Shown: positions 1 to 8,007, numbered from the stretch's first letter. The stretch is DNA of 64,000 nt from Candidatus Saccharimonadota bacterium (GCA_028286245.1 JAQBRY010000004.1:124001-188000), one strand, 5' to 3'. The notes: generated by a model from the letters alone, not told the origin. A program made the numbers and translations.

Positions 1-568
1 CAGTAACGCCGGCATAGTCGATGTTGGCACGGATGGTGTGCAGTGGTACTGAACCTTGGACTTCTTTTTCGGTTCGACTCATTTCAGCACCGTTCAAACG
101 GCCGGCTACTTGGATACGGATACCGAGAGCACCGGCACGCATGGTAGCTGCAGACGAAGACTTGATAGCACGGCGGAAGCTCATGCGGCGCTCGAGCTGG
201 TGAGCAATGTTTTCGCCAACGAGCTTAGCATAGAGTTCAGGCTTTTTAACTTCTTCGATGTTGACACGAGTAGGTGTGCCATAAATTTTTTCGATAGCAG
301 TCTTAAGTTCAGTTGCACCGGAACCACCACGGCCGATAACCACACCGGCTTTAGCCGTAGCAATGGTTACTGTAACGAGGTTAGGCGTGCGGGCAATATC
401 AACCTTATTAATGGCAGCACGGCTACCAAGCTTAGTCTTGATGAGGCGGCGAACAGCCAAGTCATCTTTGAGGTAGGCAGCGTAGTCACGCTTATCAACA
501 AACCATTTGCTGCGCCAGTCCTTGTTGACCTGAAGACGCATGCTAATTGGATTTACTTTTTGACCCAT
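1..568 (-). CDS. rpsC: 30S ribosomal protein S3 (3' part beyond window)
   Basis: The first 189 codons of S3 are present; the rest lies off the left edge. The protein starts MGQKVNPISMRL and contains the KH-type loop VVIGRGGSGATEL, as expected for S3, which binds 16S rRNA at the mRNA entry channel of the 30S head. The ATG at 568 shares one base with the rplV stop (TAATG), so translation is probably coupled. It is the last visible gene of the S10 operon read from the rplC promoter. Confidence 0.97.
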   Translation of the reverse strand, partial: MGQKVNPISMRLQVNKDWRSKWFVDKRDYAAYLKDDLAVRRLIKTKLGSRAAINKVDIARTPNLVTVTIATAKAGVVIGRGGSGATELKTAIEKIYGTPTRVNIEEVKKPELYAKLVGENIAHQLERRMSFRRAIKSSSAATMRAGALGIRIQVAGRLNGAEMSRTEKEVQGSVPLHTIRANIDYAGVT

Positions 569-948
569 TACTTTGTCTCCTTCTTATTGGCCGTTGCAGG
601 CTTTTTAATTTCACGGAGCTCGCCATCAACGGTGACGAAGATGTGGCTGGTGCGGCGCATAAATGGAAGGGCACGGCCGTGAGCTGCAGGACGGTAACGC
701 TTGAGGCGCGGGCCATGTGTAACGCTGATTTCAGTAATTTGGAGGGTTCCAGGCTTGTAGCCGTGGTTATGGTCGGCGTTGGCTTTGGCGCTAGCAATAA
801 CTTTGCTAACAGCTGAGGCGCTGCGACGTGGCGTGTGTTCCAGGATAGTAAGGGCGTCTTCGACACTTCGGCCACGAACAAGCGCAGCAACAACTGCTAC
901 CTTACGTGGGCTCATGCGGACACCTTTTGCGATTGCTTTAACTGGCAT
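568..948 (-). CDS. rplV: 50S ribosomal protein L22
   Basis: A 126-aa protein beginning MPVKAIAKGVRMSPRKVAVV and carrying the L22 signature near its C-terminus (SHIFVTVDGE). L22 lines the peptide exit tunnel with L4. It is slightly longer than the usual 110-115 aa because of a lysine-rich C-terminal tail (residues about 115-126). It sits between rpsS (5-nt gap) and rpsC (TAATG overlap), the standard order. Confidence 0.97.
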   Translation of the reverse strand: MPVKAIAKGVRMSPRKVAVVAALVRGRSVEDALTILEHTPRRSASAVSKVIASAKANADHNHGYKPGTLQITEISVTHGPRLKRYRPAAHGRALPFMRRTSHIFVTVDGELREIKKPATANKKETK

Positions 949-953
949 AATTC

Positions 954-1226
954 TTACTTCCCTTTCGCTAACTTACCGCCATGTGAACGGAACTTACGAG
1001 TTGGCGAAAATTCACCAAGCTTGTGTCCGACCATGTTTTCGGTAACAAATACTGGCACGTGAACCTTGCCGTTGTGAACGGCAATTGTCTTACCGACAAA
1101 TTCAGGTGCAATCGTGCTGGCACGAGCCCAAGTTTTAATAATGGTACGATCATCACTCCCAAGGGCGTTAACCTTCTTGGAAAGCTTGAAATCTATAAAT
1201 GGTCCTTTTTTTAGTGAACGACTCAT
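954..1226 (-). CDS. rpsS: 30S ribosomal protein S19
   Basis: A 90-aa protein starting [15 protein letters not shown], the conserved S19 N-terminus, with the conserved [20 protein letters not shown] core and the [11 protein letters not shown] motif. S19 forms a heterodimer with S13 in the 30S head. Its length is normal. It is separated from rplB by 3 nt and from rplV by 5 nt, all on one transcript. Confidence 0.97.
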   Translation of the reverse strand: MSRSLKKGPFIDFKLSKKVNALGSDDRTIIKTWARASTIAPEFVGKTIAVHNGKVHVPVFVTENMVGHKLGEFSPTRKFRSHGGKLAKGK

Positions 1227-1229
1227 ACG

Positions 1230-2084
1230 TTATTTCCTCTTGGCCGAGTGACGGCTTCTTACGATCATATTATTAGTGTCCTTGCGCTTACGGGTCTTAA
1301 AGCCAAGAGTTTTCTGACCCCAAGGCGTTTTAGGCGCTGAACCGTGGTTCTTACCACCACCGATACCGTGACGACCACCATCACCACCACCATGCGGGTG
1401 ATCAGCAGCGTTCATAACAACACCACGAACGCCAGGGCGCTTACCGAGGTGACGGTTACGACCGGCTTTACCGATTTTGATGTTCTGGTGCTGCTCGTTG
1501 CCAAGCACGCCGATGCTGGCAGTACAGTTTTCGTTGATCAAACGGACTTCGCCGCTTGGCAAACGAACCTGGGCGTAGCCGTTTTCGCGGCCCATCAGCT
1601 GAGCACTGTTACCGGCGGAGCGGACCATCTGGGCGCCCTTGCCTTCTTTGATTTCGATAGCGTGAATAGTACTACCGACGGGAATATTCTTAATAGGAAG
1701 GCGGTTGCCATTTTCGATAGGGGCTTCTGCGCCGCTCTCTACAACTTGACCAACGGTCATGCCCTTGGCGGCCAGAATGTAATGGTAAACACCATTGGCT
1801 TCTTTAACACGAGCGATACGGGTACTACGATTTGGATCGTATTCGATGTGCTCAACAGTTACCTGCGTGCCGGCTGCAAGGTTGAAGTTAACAATACGGT
1901 AAAACTTCTTAGCACCACCGCCCTTGTGGCGGGTAGTGATTCGGCCCTGGTTGTTGCGGCCATTGCCACGACGCTGTGGTACCAGCAGTGAACGAAGCGG
2001 CTTACGAGTAGTAATCGCATCAAAATCCTGGCTGGTCATGCCACGGCGGCCAGGGGTGGTTGGGTTATATAGTTTAATAGCCAT
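1230..2084 (-). CDS. rplB: 50S ribosomal protein L2
   Basis: A 284-aa L2, close to the usual 275. It has the N-terminal RGRNNQGRITTRHKGGG segment and the C-terminal HPHGGGDGRH-type histidine/glycine loop (here HPHGGGDGGRHGIGG) that reaches the peptidyl-transferase centre. L2 is needed for subunit association. It lies 2 nt after rplW. The C-terminus is strongly basic, as in the family. Confidence 0.97.
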   Translation of the reverse strand: MAIKLYNPTTPGRRGMTSQDFDAITTRKPLRSLLVPQRRGNGRNNQGRITTRHKGGGAKKFYRIVNFNLAAGTQVTVEHIEYDPNRSTRIARVKEANGVYHYILAAKGMTVGQVVESGAEAPIENGNRLPIKNIPVGSTIHAIEIKEGKGAQMVRSAGNSAQLMGRENGYAQVRLPSGEVRLINENCTASIGVLGNEQHQNIKIGKAGRNRHLGKRPGVRGVVMNAADHPHGGGDGGRHGIGGGKNHGSAPKTPWGQKTLGFKTRKRKDTNNMIVRSRHSAKRK

Positions 2085-2086
2085 AA

Positions 2087-2518
2087 CTATTTATCCTCTT
2101 CCTTTTTAGCACGACGGATGCCGCGTCGAGCAGGCTTAGCTTCTTTGTCGGCAGCTTTGGCAGCTACTTTATCGAGCTTTTCCTGGGTTGCCTGGTCTTG
2201 TTCAGCGGCTTCGTCAACAGCTGCAAAGAATGGCAGGCTGTTGCCTTCGGCGAGCGTTACATAGGCTTTCTTAATATCATTACGCTTACCATTAGCATTG
2301 ACGCTGCGCTTGCCAGTAAGGCTGACAATACGCTTGGCTTTGCCAGCAATGTTAACAATGTTCACTTCGGTTACCTTAACTTCGAACTGAGCCTCAACAG
2401 CGCGAGCAACGGTGTGCTTGTTTACGTCCAAAGGAACGGAAAATACGTAGACTCGCTTTTCGCTTAAGGCGTAGGTCTTTTCACTCAAGTGAGGCTTGAG
2501 GGCAATAGTTTTGCTCAT
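2087..2518 (-). CDS. rplW: 50S ribosomal protein L23 with long charged tail
   Basis: The start is placed at the ATG at 2518, which shares a base with the rplD stop (TAATG); an upstream in-frame ATG lies inside rplD and is less likely. The first 95 residues are an ordinary L23 (KPHLSEKTYALSE, then NVHTV-like NKHTVARAVEAQF). L23 surrounds the tunnel exit and docks trigger factor and SRP. Residues about 100-143 form an extra Ala/Lys/Glu/Arg-rich tail not found in typical 95-100-aa L23. Confidence 0.95.
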   Translation of the reverse strand: MSKTIALKPHLSEKTYALSEKRVYVFSVPLDVNKHTVARAVEAQFEVKVTEVNIVNIAGKAKRIVSLTGKRSVNANGKRNDIKKAYVTLAEGNSLPFFAAVDEAAEQDQATQEKLDKVAAKAADKEAKPARRGIRRAKKEEDK

Positions 2519-3150
2519 TATTTGTCTCCTAGCCATTCATTAACAATCGTAATTGCTGCCGTCGAAATCAGGACGGTATCAGCGTTCAAAAGATCATAGA
2601 CGTTTAAGTACTTAGCGGATGCCAGCTTAACTTGCTGTAAGTTACCCGCAGCCCGGATAAGCTCATCGCTCTTAGTATCAACCACAATCAGCGTACGGCG
2701 GTTAGCACCGACTTTAGCGAGCAGGCTCGCGAGGTCAGCAGTGCGACCAGTGACCGGTAGGGATTCGATAACGGCAAGTTTGCCGCTGTCTGCAGACAGG
2801 CTGAGGGCTTGGCGGATTGCCAGGCGCTTAGCTTTTACATTAACCTGCTTAGAGTAGTTTTCGAGTCCGGTTGGACCGAAAGCAATACCACCACCGCGCC
2901 AGATAGGGTTACGGGATGATCCGAAACGAGCACGGCCGGTTCCCTTTTGCTTCCATGGTTTTTTACCACCACCGCTGACGAGTCCGCGAGTTTTGGTAAC
3001 GGCGAGGTTTTCTCGGCCATTTGCCAAGTAAGCATCATAAACTTGCTTTAATAATTCGTGGTTGCTAGGAACCACACCAAAGACGCTAGCGTCGAGCTTA
3101 GCAGCAGTCGTAGCTTTGGTGCCCGACTTGGTATACGTTGCAATCGCCAT
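2518..3150 (-). CDS. rplD: 50S ribosomal protein L4
   Basis: A 210-aa L4. The conserved tunnel-loop region is present (KPWKQKGTGRARFGSSRNPIWRGGG in two runs: KPWKQKGTGRARFGSSR then NPIWRGGGIAFGP). In several bacteria L4 is also the repressor of its own S10 operon, which matters because a folded leader precedes rplC here. It overlaps rplC upstream and rplW downstream by one base each (TAATG). Confidence 0.97.
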   Translation of the reverse strand: MAIATYTKSGTKATTAAKLDASVFGVVPSNHELLKQVYDAYLANGRENLAVTKTRGLVSGGGKKPWKQKGTGRARFGSSRNPIWRGGGIAFGPTGLENYSKQVNVKAKRLAIRQALSLSADSGKLAVIESLPVTGRTADLASLLAKVGANRRTLIVVDTKSDELIRAAGNLQQVKLASAKYLNVYDLLNADTVLISTAAITIVNEWLGDK

Positions 3151-3764
3151 TACTTAGCCCCTTTCAAAATAACAATACCCTTGCGTGGTCCTGGCACAGC
3201 ACCGGTGACACCGATAACATTGTGCTCAAGGTCGACAAGGGCGATCTTTAGGTTTTGGATGGTAACTTGCTCGTGGCCCATCTGTCCGGCCATCTTTTTA
3301 CCTTTAAAAATGTGCTGTGGGTACATCGAACCAATAGAACCTGGTTGACGCGTATTACCCTTACCACCGTGAGTTTTGCGCTGGCGGTGGAAGTTGTGAC
3401 GCTTAATAGTACCGGCCCAACCCTTACCCTTGCTGGTGCCTGTCACATCGACAGTGTCCCCAACACTAAAAATGTCGGCAGTGAGTTTGGTGCCGACAGT
3501 GAGATCATCTGATATTTCGTCCATGCGGATTTCACGAATAATCTTAGGAGTTGCGTTGGCGGCCTTCATATGACCAGCCACGCTCTTTGAGAGTTTCTTG
3601 GCAGTTTCAGCACCGATTTGAACAGCGGTATAGCCGTCCTTTTCTACAGTCTTGTGGTGGGTGACGGTATGGTCACCAACTGACAACAAAGTGACAGCTT
3701 GCATAACGCCATCTTCTGCGATGGTGCTGAGCATGCCAACCTTGCGTGTAATGAGTGCTTTCAT
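3150..3764 (-). CDS. rplC: 50S ribosomal protein L3
   Basis: A 204-aa L3 starting MKALITRKVGM, with the methylated-Gln loop region (GGKGNTRQPGSIG) and the DVTGTSKGKGWAGTIKRHNF motif. L3 organises the peptidyl-transferase centre. The start has a clear ribosome-binding site (AAAGGA, 7 nt before ATG). It is the first gene of a separate promoter unit: unlike the usual arrangement it does not directly follow rpsJ, but has its own promoter and about 175 nt of leader. Confidence 0.97.
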   Translation of the reverse strand: MKALITRKVGMLSTIAEDGVMQAVTLLSVGDHTVTHHKTVEKDGYTAVQIGAETAKKLSKSVAGHMKAANATPKIIREIRMDEISDDLTVGTKLTADIFSVGDTVDVTGTSKGKGWAGTIKRHNFHRQRKTHGGKGNTRQPGSIGSMYPQHIFKGKKMAGQMGHEQVTIQNLKIALVDLEHNVIGVTGAVPGPRKGIVILKGAK

Positions 3765-3813
3765 TGTTTATTCCTTTATTAGTTTAGTGGTCGATCTTTT
3801 TGATAAATGTATC

Positions 3814-3837
3814 ACTGACTGGGGTGACCCAGTTAGT
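3814..3837 (-). promoter_or_regulatory. leader hairpin before rplC
   Basis: A 10-bp stem (3814-3823 with 3828-3837, one A-C mismatch on the transcribed strand) closed by a 4-nt loop lies about 50 nt before the rplC ATG. No U-run follows it on the transcript, so it does not look like a simple terminator. It may be part of an autoregulatory leader together with 3864-3920. Confidence 0.5.
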
Positions 3838-3863
3838 TTTACCGGAAGTCCGACATAAAAATG

Positions 3864-3920
3864 CTTGGTAATTAGTGGTTTCCGCCCCTGTTATGGGCTG
3901 GACCTACGTAATTTACCAAG
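3864..3920 (-). promoter_or_regulatory. folded rplC leader element (candidate r-protein binding site)
   Basis: A perfect 8-bp outer stem (CTTGGTAA at 3864-3871 with TTACCAAG at 3913-3920) encloses an inner imperfect helix (GTAGGTCC with GGAAACCACTA) topped by a GCCC/GGGC hairpin. It lies in the transcribed leader between the promoter at 3947-3976 and rplC. Multi-branched leaders at this place in other bacteria bind an r-protein; the partner here (L3, L4 or another) is unknown. Confidence 0.55.
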
Positions 3921-3946
3921 TCTTGTTTCTCAAAAGATACTCTAAC

Positions 3947-3976
3947 AGATTACCACGCATTGGTAACTCCTGTCAA
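3947..3976 (-). promoter_or_regulatory. sigma70 promoter of the rplC operon
   Basis: On the minus strand, TTGACA (3971-3976) and TAATCT (3947-3952) are 18 nt apart. Transcription would start near 3940, giving a leader of about 175 nt that contains both hairpin elements. The promoter explains how rplC-rpsC is expressed apart from rpsJ. Confidence 0.75.
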
Positions 3977-4021
3977 TGTGTTGCAAATACTACACTGACC
4001 AAATTGGCATAGTACTGCAAA

Positions 4022-4342
4022 TTACTTATCTGCAGCTTTGTCGTCGGATTTTTCGATAGTACGGCGGGCACGCTTAACGGTAGTCGCAACATCATCGGCA
4101 TCAACCGATTTAACGCTGTCTTTAACATAATCCTTAGCCTCAGAAGCACGCTGCTCCATATCGGTCTTTGAGTTCTTCATGCGGGCTTTTGCCTCCTGAG
4201 CGCGCGTTCGTATGGCTTGGCGCGTCTCGGTACCTGATTTAGGTGCAAATAAGGTGGCAACAACCGCACCGACTGTGGCAGCCAGTAGCGCTATTCCGAC
4301 AACTTGTTTAGGATCATCAGTAACTGAATGTGAATGTGACAT
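4022..4342 (-). CDS. YtxH-domain small membrane protein
   Basis: A 106-aa protein with a YtxH-type layout. A short N-terminal hydrophobic segment (residues about 13-31, VVGIALLAATVGAVVATLF) is followed by the family-typical APKSGTETR motif and a long charged helical tail. YtxH proteins are membrane-anchored and usually stress-linked; no enzymatic role is known. RBS AGGAGA precedes the ATG. It lies, unusually, between rpsJ and rplC and is preceded by the rpsJ terminator. A second YtxH protein is at 59254-59658. Confidence 0.85.
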   Translation of the reverse strand: MSHSHSVTDDPKQVVGIALLAATVGAVVATLFAPKSGTETRQAIRTRAQEAKARMKNSKTDMEQRASEAKDYVKDSVKSVDADDVATTVKRARRTIEKSDDKAADK

Positions 4343-4377
4343 TAGGTATCTCCTATTATTAGTAATCCCTCTAGTAT

Positions 4378-4420
4378 AAAAAATCCCTCTGCGTTGGTAT
4401 ATAAAATACCTTACAGAGGG
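4378..4420 (-). terminator. intrinsic terminator after rpsJ
   Basis: The minus strand shows stem CCCTCTG/CAGAGGG (4385-4391 with 4414-4420) with an inner GGTAT/ATACC helix, followed by a run of six T. It begins about 20 nt after the rpsJ stop, so rpsJ forms its own transcription unit. Confidence 0.85.
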
Positions 4421-4441
4421 AAAATAATAATGTAACCAGGA

Positions 4442-4768
4442 TTACATCTTGATTTCGACGTCGCAACCGGCAGGCAAGCTGAGGTTCATGAGCGAGTCAA
4501 TCGTTTTGGGCGTAGGCTCAAAAACATCGATAAGACGCTTGTGGACGCGCATTTCGAACTGCTCGCGGCCCTTCTTGTAGACGTGCGGGCTTTTAACAAC
4601 TGTGAAAGTGCTGCGGCGAGTTGGCAACGGGATTGGGCCGGCGAGGGTGGCACCGGTGCGAAGCGCCGTGTCAACAATCTGCTTGGCAGCCTGATCAATC
4701 ACTTTGTGGTCGTAGGCCTTTAGGCGAATACGAATACGCTGTTTTACATCTGGTTTGGCGTCTGCCAT
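4442..4768 (-). CDS. rpsJ: 30S ribosomal protein S10
   Basis: A 108-aa S10 with [17 protein letters not shown] near the N-terminus, GPIPLPTRR in the middle and the [19 protein letters not shown] motif. S10 is a 30S head protein and, as NusE, a NusB partner in transcription antitermination. It is normally the first gene of the S10 operon; here it is monocistronic, with its own promoter and terminator. Confidence 0.97.
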   Translation of the reverse strand: MADAKPDVKQRIRIRLKAYDHKVIDQAAKQIVDTALRTGATLAGPIPLPTRRSTFTVVKSPHVYKKGREQFEMRVHKRLIDVFEPTPKTIDSLMNLSLPAGCDVEIKM

Positions 4769-4872
4769 GGGTAATTCTCCTACCGAGCGTGATCCCGGCG
4801 TGGCGCTGTAACATCCTTAGGCTCAAAGTAGACCCTAGTGACTTTTAGTCAGCACAATTAGTTAGTACCAGA

Positions 4873-4901
4873 ATTCTATAGCAATTACGCTGCGGTGGCA
4901 A
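4873..4901 (-). promoter_or_regulatory. sigma70 promoter of rpsJ
   Basis: TTGCCA (4896-4901) and TAGAAT (4873-4878) on the minus strand are separated by exactly 17 nt. The predicted leader is about 100 nt and contains small inverted repeats, for example GGGTC/GAGCC near 4820-4840. Confidence 0.75.
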
Positions 4902-4906
4902 GCGTT

Positions 4907-5074
4907 TTACTGTTGGGACTGTCTTCTAGCCTCTTCTATACGTTTTAGTTCAATAACATAGCTGGCATCTGGCTCGTCGCTGAGCTCTACCGGATCGAGG
5001 TAATAGGTCAAAATTTTGGCAAGCTCAGCTGCTACTGGGTCCAAGGTATTGCTATCGGAAACGGTTTCGGCCAT
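4907..5074 (-). CDS. hypothetical 55-aa acidic protein
   Basis: A short ORF reads MAETVSDSNTLDPVAAELAK and ends EEARRQSQQ. It has an RBS (AAGGAT, about 8 nt before ATG) and its own promoter at 5102-5129. It is strongly acidic in its first 40 residues. No family was recognised. It is one of several unknown ORFs between tuf and rpsJ, and its stop lies just upstream of the rpsJ promoter. Confidence 0.6.
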   Translation of the reverse strand: MAETVSDSNTLDPVAAELAKILTYYLDPVELSDEPDASYVIELKRIEEARRQSQQ

Positions 5075-5101
5075 CGTATAATCCTTATGCTTATAATTTG
5101 G

Positions 5102-5129
5102 ATTATACTCCGGAGCGCACGCTGTGCAA
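5102..5129 (-). promoter_or_regulatory. promoter of the 55-aa ORF
   Basis: TTGCAC (5124-5129) and a perfect TATAAT (5102-5107) on the minus strand are 16 nt apart, about 30 nt upstream of the ATG at 5074. Confidence 0.65.
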
Positions 5130-5146
5130 TAGCTATTTTTTGCTGG

Positions 5147-5470
5147 CTAGGAGGCTATTCGATATTGTGGTAGTTCAAGAGGAATTTCCTGGCCCCACAC
5201 CCGCGCTCGCAGGCCGTTTAAATCACCTGGTTCATTTGCACCTACTGTGTGATCCCAATCCACATCACGTCCTTCGACATGTACGGCTGCGGCTGCAAAG
5301 TCAGCAGCCATTTGTGCGAATTTATCACTAGCTATTATAGCCTCCGAAACGGCAATCGAAGCAATAACTTCGGTTCGCGGCTTCTCAGCCCGGTCGCGTG
5401 CTCCTGCCTCAGGCCCGTTAACTACTTTTAAAAACTCAACTGTTTCAGCTGGTACTGTATTTTTTGCCAT
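5147..5470 (-). CDS. hypothetical 107-aa protein
   Basis: The ORF starts MAKNTVPAETVEFLKVVNG after a strong RBS (AAAGGAGAG). The middle is alanine-rich and probably helical (residues about 35-65), followed by a loop-rich C-terminus. There is no signal peptide or membrane segment. The function is unknown. It sits in the accessory interval between tuf and rpsJ. Confidence 0.7.
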   Translation of the reverse strand: MAKNTVPAETVEFLKVVNGPEAGARDRAEKPRTEVIASIAVSEAIIASDKFAQMAADFAAAAVHVEGRDVDWDHTVGANEPGDLNGLRARVWGQEIPLELPQYRIAS

Positions 5471-5550
5471 ACGTCTCTCCTTTTGTTTTTACCTAACATA
5501 ACCAGTATACACCTCCGTCAAGCCGTAATGCGAGTGCATTTAAAAGGAAA

Positions 5551-5898
5551 CTAATCAAGCCCGGGTTCTGTGCCAAGTATCTCGGCGATTGCTTTTTCAA
5601 CAATCGCTGGGTCTTCACTCCGTAGCATCGCAGACATATGCTGCGTTCGCTGGGCTATATCTCTCGCAAGTTCGTGTGCGTCTTCGGACGCCATACTGGC
5701 CGCTGTTGCAAATTCAGCAAAAGAGGCGAGACGCGCGGCGCGCACCTTCGGATCGCTCACCGTGTTGTGCGTCTCTAACTCAATCTCGTCAGAGGGAAAC
5801 TCGATAGCCCATACTTGCCCATAGGCTGGGTCAATAGGACCCTGTTCGGCTGACTTTCGGCGCGCCCCGTCTATTATTTGTTGTATGCCTTGCCACAT
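5551..5898 (-). CDS. hypothetical 115-aa protein, leaderless start
   Basis: The start is set at the ATG at 5898 (MWQGIQQIIDGARRKSAEQ) rather than an upstream frame extension. An extended -10 lies exactly 6 nt before this ATG and no RBS is present. The C-terminal half is helical and alanine-rich (residues about 55-110). No family was recognised. It lies downstream of the tuf terminator and a structured element. Confidence 0.7.
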   Translation of the reverse strand: MWQGIQQIIDGARRKSAEQGPIDPAYGQVWAIEFPSDEIELETHNTVSDPKVRAARLASFAEFATAASMASEDAHELARDIAQRTQHMSAMLRSEDPAIVEKAIAEILGTEPGLD

Positions 5899-5904
5899 AC
5901 CGCA

Positions 5905-5913
5905 ATTGTAACA
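5905..5913 (-). promoter_or_regulatory. extended -10 (leaderless) for the 115-aa ORF
   Basis: TGT-TACAAT on the minus strand ends 6 nt before the ATG at 5898, so the first transcribed base would be about the A of ATG. Confidence 0.55.
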
Positions 5914-5958
5914 CGACTGCAGCTCAAAGGTGCTGCATAGGCGTGCAGTTTGGACAAA

Positions 5959-6022
5959 GGGCGAGCACCGGAACGGAAGCGTACTACAGGTACGCTGGAG
6001 AGAGGAGCGGAGCCGCTTGCCC
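5959..6022. other. 64-bp inverted-repeat element, possible structured RNA
   Basis: Outer arms GGGCGAGC (5959-5966) and GCTTGCCC (6015-6022) pair with one wobble and enclose a perfect hairpin AGCGTAC/GTACGCT (5978-5984 with 5990-5996). It lies between the tuf terminator and the next gene and does not code for protein. It is not a recognisable tRNA or SRP RNA. Confidence 0.35.
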
Positions 6023-6040
6023 AAAATGCGCCCAAAGAAA

Positions 6041-6068
6041 AAAGGACTCGGAGTAATCCGAGTCCTTT
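6041..6068 (-). terminator. intrinsic terminator after tuf
   Basis: An 11-bp perfect stem (6041-6051 with 6058-6068; core GGACTCGG/CCGAGTCC) is followed by a T-run on the minus strand and starts about 17 nt after the tuf stop. Confidence 0.9.
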
Positions 6069-6084
6069 TTGCGGTGCAGTAACC

Positions 6085-7269
6085 TTATTTGTCGATTTTA
6101 GTTACTACGCCGGCGCCAACAGTTCGGCCACCTTCGCGGATAGCGAAGCGGAGTCCCTGTTCCATAGCAATTGGAGCGAGCAATTTAACCTTAAAGGTAA
6201 TGGTGTCGCCAGGCATGACCATTTCTTTGTCAGCTGGAAGCTCAACTTCACCAGTTACGTCCGTAGTACGGAAGTAGAACTGTGGCTTGTAGCCCTTGAA
6301 GAATGGCGTGTGACGACCACCCTCTTCTTTGGTCAAGATGTAGACCTCAGAATCAAACTCAGTGTGAGGAGTGATAGAACCTGGCTTAGCAAGGACCTGA
6401 CCACGCTCAATGTCGTCGCGCTCGATACCGCGGAGCAAAAGTCCAGCGTTATCACCGGCCTGACCTTGGTCGAGCTGCTTCTTAAAAGCTTCGATTCCGG
6501 TTACAACAGACTGCTTAGTAGCACGGACACCGACGATTTCGACTGGATCGTTAATTTTAACGATACCGGTTTCGATACGACCAGTGGCAACAGTACCACG
6601 ACCCTTAATAGAGAACACATCTTCGATAGGCATTAGGAATGGCTTGTCGAGTTCACGCTTTGGTTCTGGAATAAAGTCATCCATAGCCTTAACAAGTTCC
6701 ATAATAGCGTCTTCGCTAGCAGCGTCACCGGCAAGTGCCTTAGTGGCTGAGCCTTTAACAATAGGACATTCGCGGTCGTAACCGTTCTTTTCGAGAAGGT
6801 CGCGGATTTCTTCCTCAACCAGCTCAACGAGGTCAGCATCAGCCAGGTCCATCTTGTTCATAAAGACCACGATCTTTGGCACACCAACTTGGCGGGCAAG
6901 TAGAACGTGCTCACGAGTTTGTGGCAAAGGACCATCATTAGCACCCACAACCAGGATGGCACCATCAATCTGAGCCGCACCGGTAATCATGTTCTTGACG
7001 TAGTCGGCGTGACCAGGCATGTCCACGTGTGCGTAGTGGCGCTTTTCTGATTCGTACTCCTGGTGAGAGGTTGCGATGGTAATACCACGGGCGCGCTCTT
7101 CAGGGGCGTTGTCAATCATGTCGTAAGCGACAGGCTTGTTAACTGCGCTAGGCAAACGCTTAGCAAGGACTGCAGTAATTGCAGCGGTTAGTGTAGTTTT
7201 ACCGTGGTCCACGTGACCCATGGTACCGACGTTAACATGTGGTTTGGTACGGTCGAATAGATCTGCCAT
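6085..7269 (-). CDS. tuf: elongation factor Tu
   Basis: A 394-aa EF-Tu, the GTPase that delivers aminoacyl-tRNA to the ribosome. The G motifs are present: GHVDHGKT (residues about 18-25), RGITI switch I, DMPGHADY (G3) and NKMD (G4), followed by two beta-barrel domains of normal length. It has RBS AAGGAG, its own promoter and its own terminator. It is separated from fusA by an unknown 185-aa ORF, although the two are usually adjacent. Confidence 0.98.
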   Translation of the reverse strand: MADLFDRTKPHVNVGTMGHVDHGKTTLTAAITAVLAKRLPSAVNKPVAYDMIDNAPEERARGITIATSHQEYESEKRHYAHVDMPGHADYVKNMITGAAQIDGAILVVGANDGPLPQTREHVLLARQVGVPKIVVFMNKMDLADADLVELVEEEIRDLLEKNGYDRECPIVKGSATKALAGDAASEDAIMELVKAMDDFIPEPKRELDKPFLMPIEDVFSIKGRGTVATGRIETGIVKINDPVEIVGVRATKQSVVTGIEAFKKQLDQGQAGDNAGLLLRGIERDDIERGQVLAKPGSITPHTEFDSEVYILTKEEGGRHTPFFKGYKPQFYFRTTDVTGEVELPADKEMVMPGDTITFKVKLLAPIAMEQGLRFAIREGGRTVGAGVVTKIDK

Positions 7270-7354
7270 ATGCTGATAACTCCTTAAATAGTTATTAATT
7301 TCGTAATAATCGTTTATACAAGGTTACTAGAACTCGTACAAAGTGACCTGACAA

Positions 7355-7383
7355 AGTATAGAGAAGTCCAAGGTGTTTGTAAA
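7355..7383 (-). promoter_or_regulatory. strong sigma70 promoter of tuf
   Basis: TTTACA (7378-7383) and TATACT (7355-7360) on the minus strand have a 17-nt spacer. The leader is about 80 nt long. Confidence 0.8.
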
Positions 7384-7420
7384 GTGTTAGCCCTATTATT
7401 TAGACAATAGGTCCCATGCC

Positions 7421-7978
7421 TTATTCCTCGGAGTATGCGGGCAAGCCAAATCGCTCTCTAAACTGATTGAGCTCGTCGATTTTTGCTTGTGAAGGCATCA
7501 ACAATTGAACATTGCGCTGCATAACTGCCTGTTTAATGACTGCCCTGGGCCGCAGCCATTCGTCTGGATTTGTAGCAACACGTAACTGTTCGTCGTACTC
7601 CTTGACGTCATCTTGCTGGGCCCACACAATATCCATGATATCAGGGTCTCCCCTGTCCTTGGCGTAAATTGCATCGACGATCAAACCACACTTTGATGCC
7701 AGCTCCACTCCGACAGTCGTCCGTCGTACTTCAATGCTGCCATCATCGAGTAACTGTACGTCAGGACCAAGCAGCTCATGTTCTTCATAATCAGTACGAA
7801 TTTCCCAGCTATCGACGAGTTTGAATTCTTCGAGCGGTCCGGTCACACAGTTTTGCATCCTTCGAACCGTGTCAGAAACAATTTGTTCGTCCTCGGAAAG
7901 ACTAGGCAGCGCTGAACATCCTTTGCATTGCACTGGAATATCAGCAGCAGTAAATTGAATCGGTAATCGTTCTGCCAT
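7421..7978 (-). CDS. hypothetical 185-aa protein between fusA and tuf
   Basis: The ORF starts MAERLPIQFTAADIPVQCKG. A CxxC pair (residues 18 and 21) lies near the N-terminus, with single later cysteines at about 43 and 97. The protein is acidic and soluble, with no membrane segment, and no family was recognised. Its RBS (GAGGGAG) is part of a 10-bp hairpin that directly follows fusA, so its translation is probably conditional or coupled. Confidence 0.75.
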   Translation of the reverse strand: MAERLPIQFTAADIPVQCKGCSALPSLSEDEQIVSDTVRRMQNCVTGPLEEFKLVDSWEIRTDYEEHELLGPDVQLLDDGSIEVRRTTVGVELASKCGLIVDAIYAKDRGDPDIMDIVWAQQDDVKEYDEQLRVATNPDEWLRPRAVIKQAVMQRNVQLLMPSQAKIDELNQFRERFGLPAYSEE

Positions 7979-7982
7979 AAAT

Positions 7983-8007
7983 AAACTCCCTCGGTTAGAG
8001 GGAGTTT
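7983..8007 (-). promoter_or_regulatory. fusA-distal hairpin that buries the next RBS
   Basis: A perfect 10-bp stem (AAACTCCCTC 7983-7992 with GAGGGAGTTT 7998-8007, 5-nt loop) lies between the fusA stop (8041) and the ATG at 7978. The right arm on the transcript is the GAGGGAG ribosome-binding site. The stem followed by TTTATTT may also act as a weak terminator. Confidence 0.65.

Noticed and set aside
5899-6024. Upstream extension of the 115-aa ORF (MGKRLRSSLQRTC)
   Set aside because: It runs through the 64-bp inverted repeat and the promoter element; the ATG at 5898 fits the leaderless pattern.
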